The notes below the pieces were generated by a model. It saw only the letters and a program-made list of their open reading frames with translations. It ran no database searches and was not told the DNA's origin. From Galbibacter kalidii (GTDB taxonomy: Bacteria; Bacteroidota; Bacteroidia; Flavobacteriales; Flavobacteriaceae), in contig NZ_JAPFGA010000011.1 in assembly GCF_026241135.1 (NCBI RefSeq), positions 100,599 through 164,598 of the forward strand: a stretch of 64,000 nt of DNA, read 5' to 3'. Both the position numbers and the translations under genes were made by a program. Below are positions 24,971 to 33,103 of this stretch, in pieces. Numbering within the stretch: the stretch's first letter is position 1; every line of letters starts with the position of its first letter.

Positions 24971-25962
24971 GGTGCAGCTTTCTGCCCAAGCTGAAAGAAA
25001 CGCAAACCATACAGGCTTGCAGGAAATCACAACAAACGGAAAGGGATTTTTATCGGTCCCTTTCCCAATTAGCAGGGCATTACAACATTGAGCCAATGCA
25101 GACCAAGGGTTATGGTTACCCCTACAATATGGCTTTGGCGATGTGGGATATGGAAACCAAACTCAAACAGGTAAATGTAAATTGGGATGGTTTCCATCTG
25201 TTACAGGACAACGGGAAAACCTTTTTAGTCAGCAAGGAACGGTACGATACAGGCACGACCTTGTATTACATTCCCATTGTACCGCTCTTTCAAATGCTCC
25301 ACGACCCGAAGCGTAAAAAGACCGCCCAACTGTTGGTCTCGGTTTGCAGCTACCTCTACCATATTGCCGACATCCCCTATTACAGGCAAGAAGGCAGTTA
25401 TCTGTATTGGCAATATGAAATGTTCAGTGAATGGGTGGAATATGACGACTGTACGGACGATACCGAAAGCTACAAAAGCGAATTGAGAAAAGCCGGACAG
25501 CTTGGCGACATCATGGAACAGAAACTGTACAACCGTATCAATTTACAACTGTTTGAACAGCGGTTAAACCGTTTTAAAAGCCGTGATGCTTTTGATGAAG
25601 AATGCCGTAAAGTGGCTTGTGATGCCCTTGCACTTTATAGGGACTATCCGAACGCTACTATTTTCCGAAACGCCCAAATGCCCGGGCAAGTCCCCTATAT
25701 TGATGATTACGGCAATGAAACCATTGGAATGGAAAAGTACATTTCGTTTGTTGCCGATACCAAAGGTTGGTTATATGAAAGACTTGCGGACTGCATCAAC
25801 AACGAATTCAACGAATATGGGACAATTGAAGAACCGACCCTTTGCAAACGCTTTGACGGAAGCAAAATAACGGCAACCGACCTCGGTTTTGAGAACCGTT
25901 TGTTTGCCCTATTGGGTGACTTGTGCGGTTTACTGCATGAATATAAAACAACAGGAAAATGA
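24961..25962 (+). CDS. PRTRC system protein F-like, start unresolved
   Basis: The body of this protein (FLPKLKETQTIQACRK, then QQTERDFYRSLSQLAGHYNI, TKGYGYPYNMALAMWDMETK, TTLYYIPIVPLFQMLHD, LLVSVCSYLYHIADIPYYRQ) looks like the Bacteroidota PRTRC F homologue. It sits between C and B, where F is expected. Coding character begins near 24961, but the first in-frame ATG is at 25096, and the ATG at 24787 would force an implausible N-terminus. The 5' limit given marks where the frame becomes protein-like, not a start codon. The stop overlaps the next start (ATGA). Function unknown. Confidence 0.65.
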   Translation, partial: GFLRCSFLPKLKETQTIQACRKSQQTERDFYRSLSQLAGHYNIEPMQTKGYGYPYNMALAMWDMETKLKQVNVNWDGFHLLQDNGKTFLVSKERYDTGTTLYYIPIVPLFQMLHDPKRKKTAQLLVSVCSYLYHIADIPYYRQEGSYLYWQYEMFSEWVEYDDCTDDTESYKSELRKAGQLGDIMEQKLYNRINLQLFEQRLNRFKSRDAFDEECRKVACDALALYRDYPNATIFRNAQMPGQVPYIDDYGNETIGMEKYISFVADTKGWLYERLADCINNEFNEYGTIEEPTLCKRFDGSKITATDLGFENRLFALLGDLCGLLHEYKTTGK

Positions 25963-26681
25963 ACAGCAGCAACGATATAACCGAAAATTTCGGGACATTG
26001 TACAGCCCTAAATCCGCTTTGGTTTTTTATGAAACCAAAGGGACGAATCCCGATATGTATGTAGAGCATTTCGATATGGACAAAAACGGCAATCCCATCA
26101 ATGCCCACCCCTTGACCGTAAGGGAAGCCAATGCGTTGGCAAAGGCTTTACGAACCGATAAAGAAAAGGACAAAGCCTTTTTAAAACCGAAAGGGATTTT
26201 GCCGACCAACATCCTGCACATCAACCCGAGCGGGAAAGGTTCGGTACTTTGGCACACCAAAGCTCAACAAAGGCAACTGTACTTTGTGAACAACTTGGGC
26301 ATTCCCAACGGAAAGGCGCAGGTACCACCGATGCTTTGGTTGGCAAGTAAAAATAGCCTTTTTGTATTTGCCCTTGCATCGGACAGGAGACCTACCGAAA
26401 AAACACCTTTGCATTATGCCCCTTTTTTCAACATTTACGAGAATGGCAACGTATGTATGGGTACGGTAAACATTGAGATTAAAAAATCGGCTTCGGTGGA
26501 GGAATTTACCACCGCTTGGGAAGATTATTTTTTTAACAGCTATTTCAGCCATTTGTTGGGAGGGTACAACCCGATAAAAGGGAATTGCGTGAACCTTTGG
26601 AAAGACCTTATCCATACAGGCGAAGCCTTTCCGAAAGAGGTATTGAAAAAGAACAACAAAACACTTAAAAACCTATTGTGA
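25959..26681 (+). CDS. PRTRC system protein B (E2-like)
   Basis: The 240 residues match PRTRC protein B, assigned to a prokaryotic E2-like (ubiquitin-conjugating) family. The candidate active Cys is Cys166 in IYENGNVCMGTVNI, preceded by LHYAPFFN, and the N-terminal half contains the strand block SALVFYETKG. A short C-terminal region, NCVNLWKDLIHTGEAFPKEV, follows. It is translationally coupled to F before it and ThiF after it (overlaps of four bases and one base). It is expected to work with ThiF and protein C; the target is unknown. Confidence 0.83.
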   Translation: MNSSNDITENFGTLYSPKSALVFYETKGTNPDMYVEHFDMDKNGNPINAHPLTVREANALAKALRTDKEKDKAFLKPKGILPTNILHINPSGKGSVLWHTKAQQRQLYFVNNLGIPNGKAQVPPMLWLASKNSLFVFALASDRRPTEKTPLHYAPFFNIYENGNVCMGTVNIEIKKSASVEEFTTAWEDYFFNSYFSHLLGGYNPIKGNCVNLWKDLIHTGEAFPKEVLKKNNKTLKNLL

Positions 26682-27514
26682 TGAACGGCACAGAAAAACA
26701 AACGCTTGATGGGCATGACCGAACCAAAGTCCATTTTACGGACAACTATTTGATAAGCCCGACCAATCCCATTACCGTTAACCTTATCGGTGCAGGGGGC
26801 ACGGGCTCAAAGGTATTGACCGCCTTAATGGAAATGAACCACAGCTTGGTGGAATTGGGGCACGCAGGGCTGCAAGTCCGCCTCTGGGATAATGATACGG
26901 TAACCCCTGCCAATTTGGGCAGACAGCGTTTTGCGGAATGTGAAACGGGATTGTACAAATCCGTGGCACTGATAAACCGTGCCAACCGCTTTTCGGGAAC
27001 AAACTGGAAAGCGGAAGCAAGAAAATTTGAAAAGGATCGTTTGCGCAGGTTGCCAGAATATGCACGGGCAACCCTTACCATTACCTGTGTGGACAGCGTA
27101 AAGGCAAGGTTTGGTGTTGCCGGGATACTGAAAGAAACAAGCAACCGCAGACATCACAGGGACGAGCCGAAATATTGGCTGGACTTTGGGAACAGCCAAC
27201 ACACAGGGCAAGTGCTGTTATCCACGATAGGAAGCATTCGACAACCCAATTCAGAAAAATACGAAACGGTGGCAAACCTACCTATGGTTACCGAAGAATT
27301 TGGCAAATTGTTGAAACAGTCCGAACAACAGGACGACATACCAAGTTGCAGTTTGGCTGAAGCCTTGGAAAAACAGGACTTGTTCATCAATTCATCTTTG
27401 ACCCAAATGGGTTGCTCTTTGTTGTGGAACTTGTTCCGCAACGGAATGACTGAGTACAGGGGATTTTTCCATAACCTGAAAGATTTCCGAACCCGTCCGA
27501 TAACAGTTGATTAA
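26681..27514 (+). CDS. PRTRC system ThiF family protein (E1-like)
   Basis: The 277-residue E1/ThiF/MoeB-type adenylating enzyme has a Rossmann nucleotide loop VNLIGAGGTGSKVLTALMEM (33-52), an acidic strand end LWDNDTV (68-74) and the conserved Arg of NLGRQRF (78-84). TCVDSVKARF is near 135-144, and Cys223 in DIPSCSLAEA is a likely thioester-forming residue. The pair of CxxC zinc motifs of MoeB is missing, as in other PRTRC ThiF proteins. I start at ATG 26681, which overlaps the TGA of B; a GTG one codon earlier is possible. Last gene of the operon. Confidence 0.86.
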   Translation: MNGTEKQTLDGHDRTKVHFTDNYLISPTNPITVNLIGAGGTGSKVLTALMEMNHSLVELGHAGLQVRLWDNDTVTPANLGRQRFAECETGLYKSVALINRANRFSGTNWKAEARKFEKDRLRRLPEYARATLTITCVDSVKARFGVAGILKETSNRRHHRDEPKYWLDFGNSQHTGQVLLSTIGSIRQPNSEKYETVANLPMVTEEFGKLLKQSEQQDDIPSCSLAEALEKQDLFINSSLTQMGCSLLWNLFRNGMTEYRGFFHNLKDFRTRPITVD

Positions 27515-27956
27515 CCCAACCCATTGAGGGCGGGCGGCGAAAAGATGCATCCTTCCATTGGTCGGAACCGTCTTTTCGCAATTGAAGCGGTGCAACCCCT
27601 TTGCCAAAATGTAATCCCTACGCAGTGTTCCCTTCATTACATTTTATCAAACAGGTTGCGGCATTATTGTACGGGATAATTATTATCCCGTTATATTGGT
27701 TTTGTAACGACTTCTTTTCTTTCCACACAAGCGACCAAAGAAAAGAAGCAAAAGAACGTCGCTTGTTTAAATTGAGAATTATAATATTGATAGTATGGTA
27801 ACCAATGTTTTTAAATTATTTCTCCAATCGGAGAATTTTTAATACCTTTATATGTTTTTATATTAAACCCTATAGTTAGCCTACAAATGTAATATCTACC
27901 CATAGGCGTTTTATAATCAAATTGTTAGGAACTGCCCCAAATGTATATAAGCGTTT
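27515..27956. other. Intergenic region with three strong inverted repeats
   Basis: No gene is supported. The perfect palindrome ACGGGATAAT-T-ATTATCCCGT lies at 27671-27691. The stem CTTCTTTTCTTT/AAAGAAAAGAAG spans 27711-27748, and interleaved with it is CAAGCGAC/GTCGCTTG (27728-27765), so the two stems are mutually exclusive. The last 150 bases are AT-rich and lead into the AraC-type regulator. Together they could end the PRTRC operon and hold the operator of the next module. Confidence 0.65.
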
Positions 27957-28748
27957 ATGAATTTTTATTTGATATCCTTAATTGATAGAATACTGGAGGA
28001 AGCTATGATCAAGTTTTCAAAGTTTCCAAGGGGACAGTCTGCCTTTTATTATGACCAAGATGAATTTCTTTTACGCCATACCAGAAAAATAGTAGATTTT
28101 TATATGATGTTTTTCAGTGAAATTGATTTTTTATCTGTTGATTATGACTATTACAAAAGTGAGTTGCTACAAGAAGTCAACCTGGAAAATAAGGAATTTC
28201 CCGAATCAGATATACTCTTAAAAAGATTAACCACTTTTCCTAAAATCAAAAGGATAGAATTACCCTTTATAAAAGACGAAATCCTTCCGGTTCACCTGCA
28301 CTGTTCCACAAAATCGGAGATATTGCTTATTATGGGAATAGTTGTACTGGAAAAAGGAGATATAAATGCGCGGTTTATCCTTCATAAGGTAGGAGTCCCA
28401 AGAAGCCTTATTAAACCAGCACCACGCCATCTTCAATACTTGCATAAGGTGCTGGAGCGATATGAAAGCAATAAACAAATGTCCATGGACAAACTATTGA
28501 GATACTTTGATAAAAATTACAATCAGTTCCAAAGGGATTGCAAGCATTATTTTGGGGATACGTTCTATCAGTTTTATACCAAAAAGAGGATGATTGACGG
28601 GGTGGGAGACATTTTGTTCAGCAAGTTAAGCTTAAAGGAAATTGCCTATAAGAACAGCTTTTCAGATTATAATAGCATGTACAAGGTTTTTAAAAAGTAT
28701 GACAACCTGACACTGGTTAACATACCAAGGTTCTTGCAGGATATTTAA
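27957..28748 (+). CDS. AraC family transcriptional regulator
   Basis: The 263-residue protein has an uncharacterised N-terminal half and a C-terminal AraC-type DNA-binding domain (about 175-260). That domain reads MDKLLRYFDKNYNQFQRDCK, FGDTFYQFYTKKRMIDG, SKLSLKEIAYKNSFSDYNSM and YKVFKKYDN, the two helix-turn-helix units of the family. The first 150 residues show no cupin motif or membrane segment, so the signal is unknown. It probably controls the adjacent MauE/DUF6520 pair and perhaps the divergent SusC operon. Confidence 0.85.
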   Translation: MNFYLISLIDRILEEAMIKFSKFPRGQSAFYYDQDEFLLRHTRKIVDFYMMFFSEIDFLSVDYDYYKSELLQEVNLENKEFPESDILLKRLTTFPKIKRIELPFIKDEILPVHLHCSTKSEILLIMGIVVLEKGDINARFILHKVGVPRSLIKPAPRHLQYLHKVLERYESNKQMSMDKLLRYFDKNYNQFQRDCKHYFGDTFYQFYTKKRMIDGVGDILFSKLSLKEIAYKNSFSDYNSMYKVFKKYDNLTLVNIPRFLQDI

Positions 28749-28882
28749 ATTATCTTTCTCTTTTTTCCATAAGGACTACGTTTTCCTCCATATTTTTTAC
28801 ACTATTTACCATATATTTTATTCTTTTTTCCATTTTTTCATGGTTTACCTTTTAGGAACTTTGAGGCGTAAACAAATTAAAA

Positions 28883-30460
28883 ATGAAGTTACGAAAGGTG
28901 TTTCCTGTCTTGGTCAGCTACCTGTTTATACTACTTTTTGTATATGCAGCCGTTAGTAAGTTGCTTGATTTCGAGAATTTTCGAATTCAACTCGGGCAAT
29001 CCCCTTTGTTAAGTGCTTTTGCTAGTACTATATCCTGGAGCGTTCCGCTGTTGGAACTGGCGATAGCCTCAATGCTTATTGTTCCGAAATTCAGGAGAAT
29101 AGGACTGTATATGGCATTCACCTTGATGGTGATGTTCACGGCCTATATTTTTATCATTTTGAATTACAGCATTTTTGTACCCTGCTCCTGTGGCGGTGTC
29201 TTGGAAAAAATGGGTTGGAAAGAACATTTACTGTTCAATGTTTGCTTTGCTGTACTTGCCTTTGTTGGTCTGTTTCTGATGAAACAGGGAGGCAACTCCC
29301 AAAAAGTTAAAATATTTAGGATAAAATCTTTTGTTTTAAAAACATTAAGCTGTTTTTTGGGAGGTGTCTTTTTGGTTACTACCCTGTACTTGTTGTCGGA
29401 ACAAAAAATACATCGGAACAATGCTTTTACCAGAAGATATCTGCCCCACCCCATCCTAAATAAATATGAGTTGCCCATAAAATACAATTCCTATTACCTG
29501 GCCGGCCATAGTGGAGATACTCTTTACTTAGGGAATACTACAGCCCCCTTGCATTTGCTACAGGTAAACCTGAATGCAAAAGATACAGTGCACGTAAGAA
29601 TTAAACTCAATAGGACCGACTTCCCTTTGCGTACTTTAAAAGTTAATGTCCAACCACCTTATTTCTTTGTAATGGATGGGACAGTCCCCTGTATTTTCAG
29701 GGGTAGCATTAAAAACTGGGAAGCGGACGTATGGATGAAAGACAAGGCTTATTTTAGAAAGGCATTTCCTGTTGACAGCAATACTATATGTATCAACACT
29801 ATCAGCAGTAAAACCCAAATGGCGACCCTTGGGCTTATTGGGAAATCCGATGATGATTTCAACATTAGGTTAAACCCTGAAATTTTGGAAAAGCAGATAG
29901 ACGGCATCTTTGATGTCAATGGGATAATGACCTCCTCCTCGACAGGTAAGGCTATTGGTTATATTTATTCATACCGCAATCAGTTCATGATAATGGATTC
30001 CAATCTAAATCTATTAAAAAGACTGCGAACCATTGATACGGTACAGAAAGCCCAAATAAAGCTTACACAACATACCAAATCAGAAATTACTCAAATGAAG
30101 GCACCTCCACTGCTGGTAAACAAAATGGCCGCAATGAGTGAACGCTTTTTATTCGTAGGTTCTGACAGGCTTGGTAAAAACGAGGACAAAAGTATGCTCA
30201 AAGAGGCATCCATTATTGATGTTTACGACTGGAAAAAAGAAACCTATGAATTCAGTTTTTATTTATATAACATCAAAGAGGTAAAGGTTAGAAAGTTTGG
30301 TGTCTATGGAAGATACTTGGTAGCCTTAGCAGGAGATTGGTTGTCAATTTACGAATTGAGAAATGAACTTTTTACCAGTAATGAGGGAAAAATAATTCTA
30401 TCGGCCGATAGTGGGAAAAGAGATCGAAAACCCGTAAAAAAGAGTAGATCGGAATATTAA
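28883..30460 (+). CDS. MauE/DoxX-type redox membrane protein with large C-terminal domain
   Basis: The first 140 residues form a four-helix MauE/DoxX-type domain: PVLVSYLFILLFVYAAVSKL near 8-27, then helices near 48-66, 74-95 and 116-134. A CxC pair (VPCSCGG, Cys101 and Cys103) sits at the membrane edge, as in MauE proteins that maintain disulfides in exported partners. A fifth hydrophobic segment near 150-170 leads to about 350 residues with repeated beta-type blocks, perhaps a periplasmic propeller (inference). The DUF6520 gene follows after 17 bases, so the four-Cys exported peptide is the natural candidate substrate. Confidence 0.8.
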   Translation: MKLRKVFPVLVSYLFILLFVYAAVSKLLDFENFRIQLGQSPLLSAFASTISWSVPLLELAIASMLIVPKFRRIGLYMAFTLMVMFTAYIFIILNYSIFVPCSCGGVLEKMGWKEHLLFNVCFAVLAFVGLFLMKQGGNSQKVKIFRIKSFVLKTLSCFLGGVFLVTTLYLLSEQKIHRNNAFTRRYLPHPILNKYELPIKYNSYYLAGHSGDTLYLGNTTAPLHLLQVNLNAKDTVHVRIKLNRTDFPLRTLKVNVQPPYFFVMDGTVPCIFRGSIKNWEADVWMKDKAYFRKAFPVDSNTICINTISSKTQMATLGLIGKSDDDFNIRLNPEILEKQIDGIFDVNGIMTSSSTGKAIGYIYSYRNQFMIMDSNLNLLKRLRTIDTVQKAQIKLTQHTKSEITQMKAPPLLVNKMAAMSERFLFVGSDRLGKNEDKSMLKEASIIDVYDWKKETYEFSFYLYNIKEVKVRKFGVYGRYLVALAGDWLSIYELRNELFTSNEGKIILSADSGKRDRKPVKKSRSEY

Positions 30461-30477
30461 TTTAAAATTTTGTTATC

Positions 30478-30744
30478 ATGAAATTTTTAAAATCCAAATT
30501 TTTAATGCCGGTCTTGGTTGTTGCTTTTGCCTTGACCGCGAGCGCTTTTACTGCCATCGATAATTCGAATGCAGAAGACAATGCTATCCAGGGTTATGTT
30601 TTTAACGACAATCCACAACTTCCGTGCAATACGGTACAGGTTGAATGTGACATCACAGGATCCGAGCTGTGCAAGCACGAAGGGAAACAGGTCTACAGGT
30701 TTGCTGCCGGGACTATGTGTTCCAGTGAACTGTGGAGGAACTAA
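30478..30744 (+). CDS. DUF6520 family small exported protein
   Basis: The 88-residue product has a signal peptide (MKFLKSKFLMPVLVVAFALT, cleavage near ASAF) and a mature part of about 64 residues with four cysteines at 50, 57, 65 and 81. It ends CSSELWRN. The cysteine pattern and ending are typical of DUF6520 proteins of Bacteroidota, which commonly sit beside MauE-like genes. Function is unknown; it may be a disulfide-bonded secreted peptide or periplasmic factor. It is the last gene of its operon and is followed by a terminator. Confidence 0.82.
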   Translation: MKFLKSKFLMPVLVVAFALTASAFTAIDNSNAEDNAIQGYVFNDNPQLPCNTVQVECDITGSELCKHEGKQVYRFAAGTMCSSELWRN

Positions 30745-30768
30745 TACTGGGAGCAGTTGTAAACCAAG

Positions 30769-30800
30769 GAAGGAGCCTATTAAAGCTCCTTCTTTTTTTG
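30769..30800 (+). terminator. Rho-independent terminator after the DUF6520 gene
   Basis: The perfect stem GAAGGAGC/GCTCCTTC (30769-30792) has loop CTATTAAA and is followed by seven T. It lies 24 bases beyond the DUF6520 stop and ends the MauE-DUF6520 transcript before the convergent metalloprotease gene. Confidence 0.93.
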
Positions 30801-30817
30801 TTTTTTGTTGTGTGTTA

Positions 30818-33103
30818 TTATAGTTTATCAATTAGTTTCATACATAATTCTAAATGCCCAATCGTGGGTTTGTCCCCTATTGCTTTTAACTTGACCTCAA
30901 TACCTCTCCTTAGGGAAAACAGTTCGGACATCAAAATGCTTTTTGAATAGTCACTATAAAACCGATAAGTGTTATTTGGGTTTACGGTGGTGTAATTATT
31001 TTCCTGTGTAGCTGCCTTGACTAAAAGTTCAACATAAGCTCGTTGTAATTCTTGTCTTCTTCTTTCTACAACTATATTCGTACAATGGAGTTCCCTAAAC
31101 AGCCCTGATCTTAACTTTGACAGCAGTGTTTCAGAAATCCCATTGTGGGAGCCATCCCCTTCCATTTGTTCCAATCTTTTTATCCTACGTGCGTCCAAAA
31201 GTTCCGACAACAACACTTTTTGATACCCCAATAGTTTATCGGTATTTGTAGAATATTGTATTCTTGGTAAGAAATCGGGTTTTGACAGCCACTTCGGAAC
31301 TTCAAAGGCGTTGTTAAGCAGGAAATCCAAAGCTTCCTCTTGGGACTTCTTGGGGATTGGGCTATATACATCCCCTTTCTGCGAGCCAGATTTATATTGT
31401 ATGGTATAGCCCCCTATCAGGGACATGACCTGTTGCATCTGCTGATACCATAATTCCAAAGCCTTATTATAAAGCCGTCCCAATAGAGCATTGTCCGGTT
31501 GTTTCTCGTTTATGGCCGGGAGTAATTCCAGCACCCGTTTTAGGTTTTTCAAGCTGAGATTTATGCTTTGCACAGGATTGTCATTCTCCACTACTTCATT
31601 GGTACTTCCCGGCCCAAGGGTTTCCGACTGCTGCAAATTGAACCTGTACCAAGGAACGGAATCTTGTTGTCGGACAATTTTTTCCAAATAGGGCAGTTCG
31701 TCCTTGGGGTTATTGATTCCAGAAAATGGTTTATATCCCCATTTAATCTGGTAACTATCCATAGGCCCCACTTTTTGAATGAGTAATGAAGGTGGGATGT
31801 TGTCCTCCGGTTGAACGACATGGTTATGTCTGGCATAGCTCATTATACTCGGTGTATGTCCCATTTTTTCGAGCCACTCCTTATTCCGTATCTTTTCAAA
31901 AGGGTAGGCAAACTCTCCATAATGACCATCCCTAAGCCCAAAGGCATGCCCGGCCTCATGGGCAGTAATAAATTGGATCAATTCCCCTACAAGGTCATCG
32001 GGGAAGGGGTATTGTTGAGCGCGTTTGTCCAAGGGGGCACACCTGACCATATACTGATCGGATAGGCTTTGGTATGAGCTCCCAATGATAATGTCTGCTT
32101 TGAGTATCTCACCCGAGCGTAGGTCAATAATGTGATCGGCGGTCGAACCTGATCTATCCTCGCCCCCTCGAATATCTGTGTAATTGGACCAGCGTATAAC
32201 GGAATGGCTGACACTGTTCTTATGCCAGTTTTTATCGTTTTTAGATACTTCCCTAACCTCTATAGCATCCTTAAAACCTGCTGCTTCGAATGCGGGCAGC
32301 CACTCCTGTACTCCCGCTATGACATAGGGTTTCCATTTATCGGGCATGGTAGGATCCAAATAGAATACGATTGGATCGATGGGCTTGCTTAGCTTTTTAT
32401 CTTTGTGTTTCTTTTCTAAACGCCATCGCAGCACACTTCCCTTTACTGTTTTGACCTGACTATTCACGATACTGAACTGATCTTCACAGAAAAAGCCCAT
32501 CCTGTGGTCAAACAACCTTGGTGTCATAGGTTCAGGCAGTTTATAAAAGCTAAAAACTGCATCAATGGTCCTTTTATCGCCAAAATAGTCAACGGTTCTT
32601 TTGGTCTCAATTATGGTTTCGTTTTCCAAATACCTTATACCCTTTATATAGGAAAGTTCCCTAACTACCGTTTCAGAAGATTTCAAATTCCAACGGATAT
32701 TGGTTTGCAGCATTAAATCAGTGACATCAACAAAAAAAGAATCTTTTATACTTTTCTCTTTTATGATAGGGAACCGTCCAATGATATTCGAATCAATCTT
32801 GTAATTAAAGTACAAGGGAATAACGGTCCCCGAAAGGGATTCAATCTTTGAGGTGGTCAATAAGATATGGTCGTTGTGTTTTGACCAAACCACTTGTTGA
32901 TGCCCTGAACCGTGCCGTACAAAAAGCATAGGCGTGTCCAGCACTTCAACATCAACACCAATTATCAATCTGTCCTTTTCCAGATATGCCTTGATGCCAT
33001 TATTGGCCTGCCCCCATAAGGAACAGGTTACTGACCCAATAATCAAAAAAAATAAAACCTTACTGAATCCCATTGTTCCTATTTTTAATTTAATAGCCTT
33101 CAT
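30818..33103 (-). CDS. Zinc-dependent metzincin metalloprotease (DUF5117/DUF4953 type)
   Basis: This secreted or periplasmic protease has a signal peptide (FSKVLFFLIIGSVTCSLWGQ). A central region resembles DUF5117. The metzincin core has ITAHEAGHAFGLRDGH near residues 380-395 (two His ligands, Glu base, third ligand Asp or His) and the Met-turn SIMSYARHNHV about 40 residues later. The C-terminal 300 residues are helical and of unknown role. Of two possible starts, 33103 overlaps susD by 14 bases and 33073 (MGFSKV) puts the signal closer to the N-terminus. It is third in the operon after susC and susD, so it probably cleaves the substrate that they import. Confidence 0.87.
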   Translation of the reverse strand: MKAIKLKIGTMGFSKVLFFLIIGSVTCSLWGQANNGIKAYLEKDRLIIGVDVEVLDTPMLFVRHGSGHQQVVWSKHNDHILLTTSKIESLSGTVIPLYFNYKIDSNIIGRFPIIKEKSIKDSFFVDVTDLMLQTNIRWNLKSSETVVRELSYIKGIRYLENETIIETKRTVDYFGDKRTIDAVFSFYKLPEPMTPRLFDHRMGFFCEDQFSIVNSQVKTVKGSVLRWRLEKKHKDKKLSKPIDPIVFYLDPTMPDKWKPYVIAGVQEWLPAFEAAGFKDAIEVREVSKNDKNWHKNSVSHSVIRWSNYTDIRGGEDRSGSTADHIIDLRSGEILKADIIIGSSYQSLSDQYMVRCAPLDKRAQQYPFPDDLVGELIQFITAHEAGHAFGLRDGHYGEFAYPFEKIRNKEWLEKMGHTPSIMSYARHNHVVQPEDNIPPSLLIQKVGPMDSYQIKWGYKPFSGINNPKDELPYLEKIVRQQDSVPWYRFNLQQSETLGPGSTNEVVENDNPVQSINLSLKNLKRVLELLPAINEKQPDNALLGRLYNKALELWYQQMQQVMSLIGGYTIQYKSGSQKGDVYSPIPKKSQEEALDFLLNNAFEVPKWLSKPDFLPRIQYSTNTDKLLGYQKVLLSELLDARRIKRLEQMEGDGSHNGISETLLSKLRSGLFRELHCTNIVVERRRQELQRAYVELLVKAATQENNYTTVNPNNTYRFYSDYSKSILMSELFSLRRGIEVKLKAIGDKPTIGHLELCMKLIDKL

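Noticed and set aside
30569-30823. Cysteine-rich alternative frame over the DUF6520 gene
   Set aside because: It lacks a signal peptide and runs through the terminator at 30769-30800. The DUF6520 frame has the expected signal, cysteines and ending.
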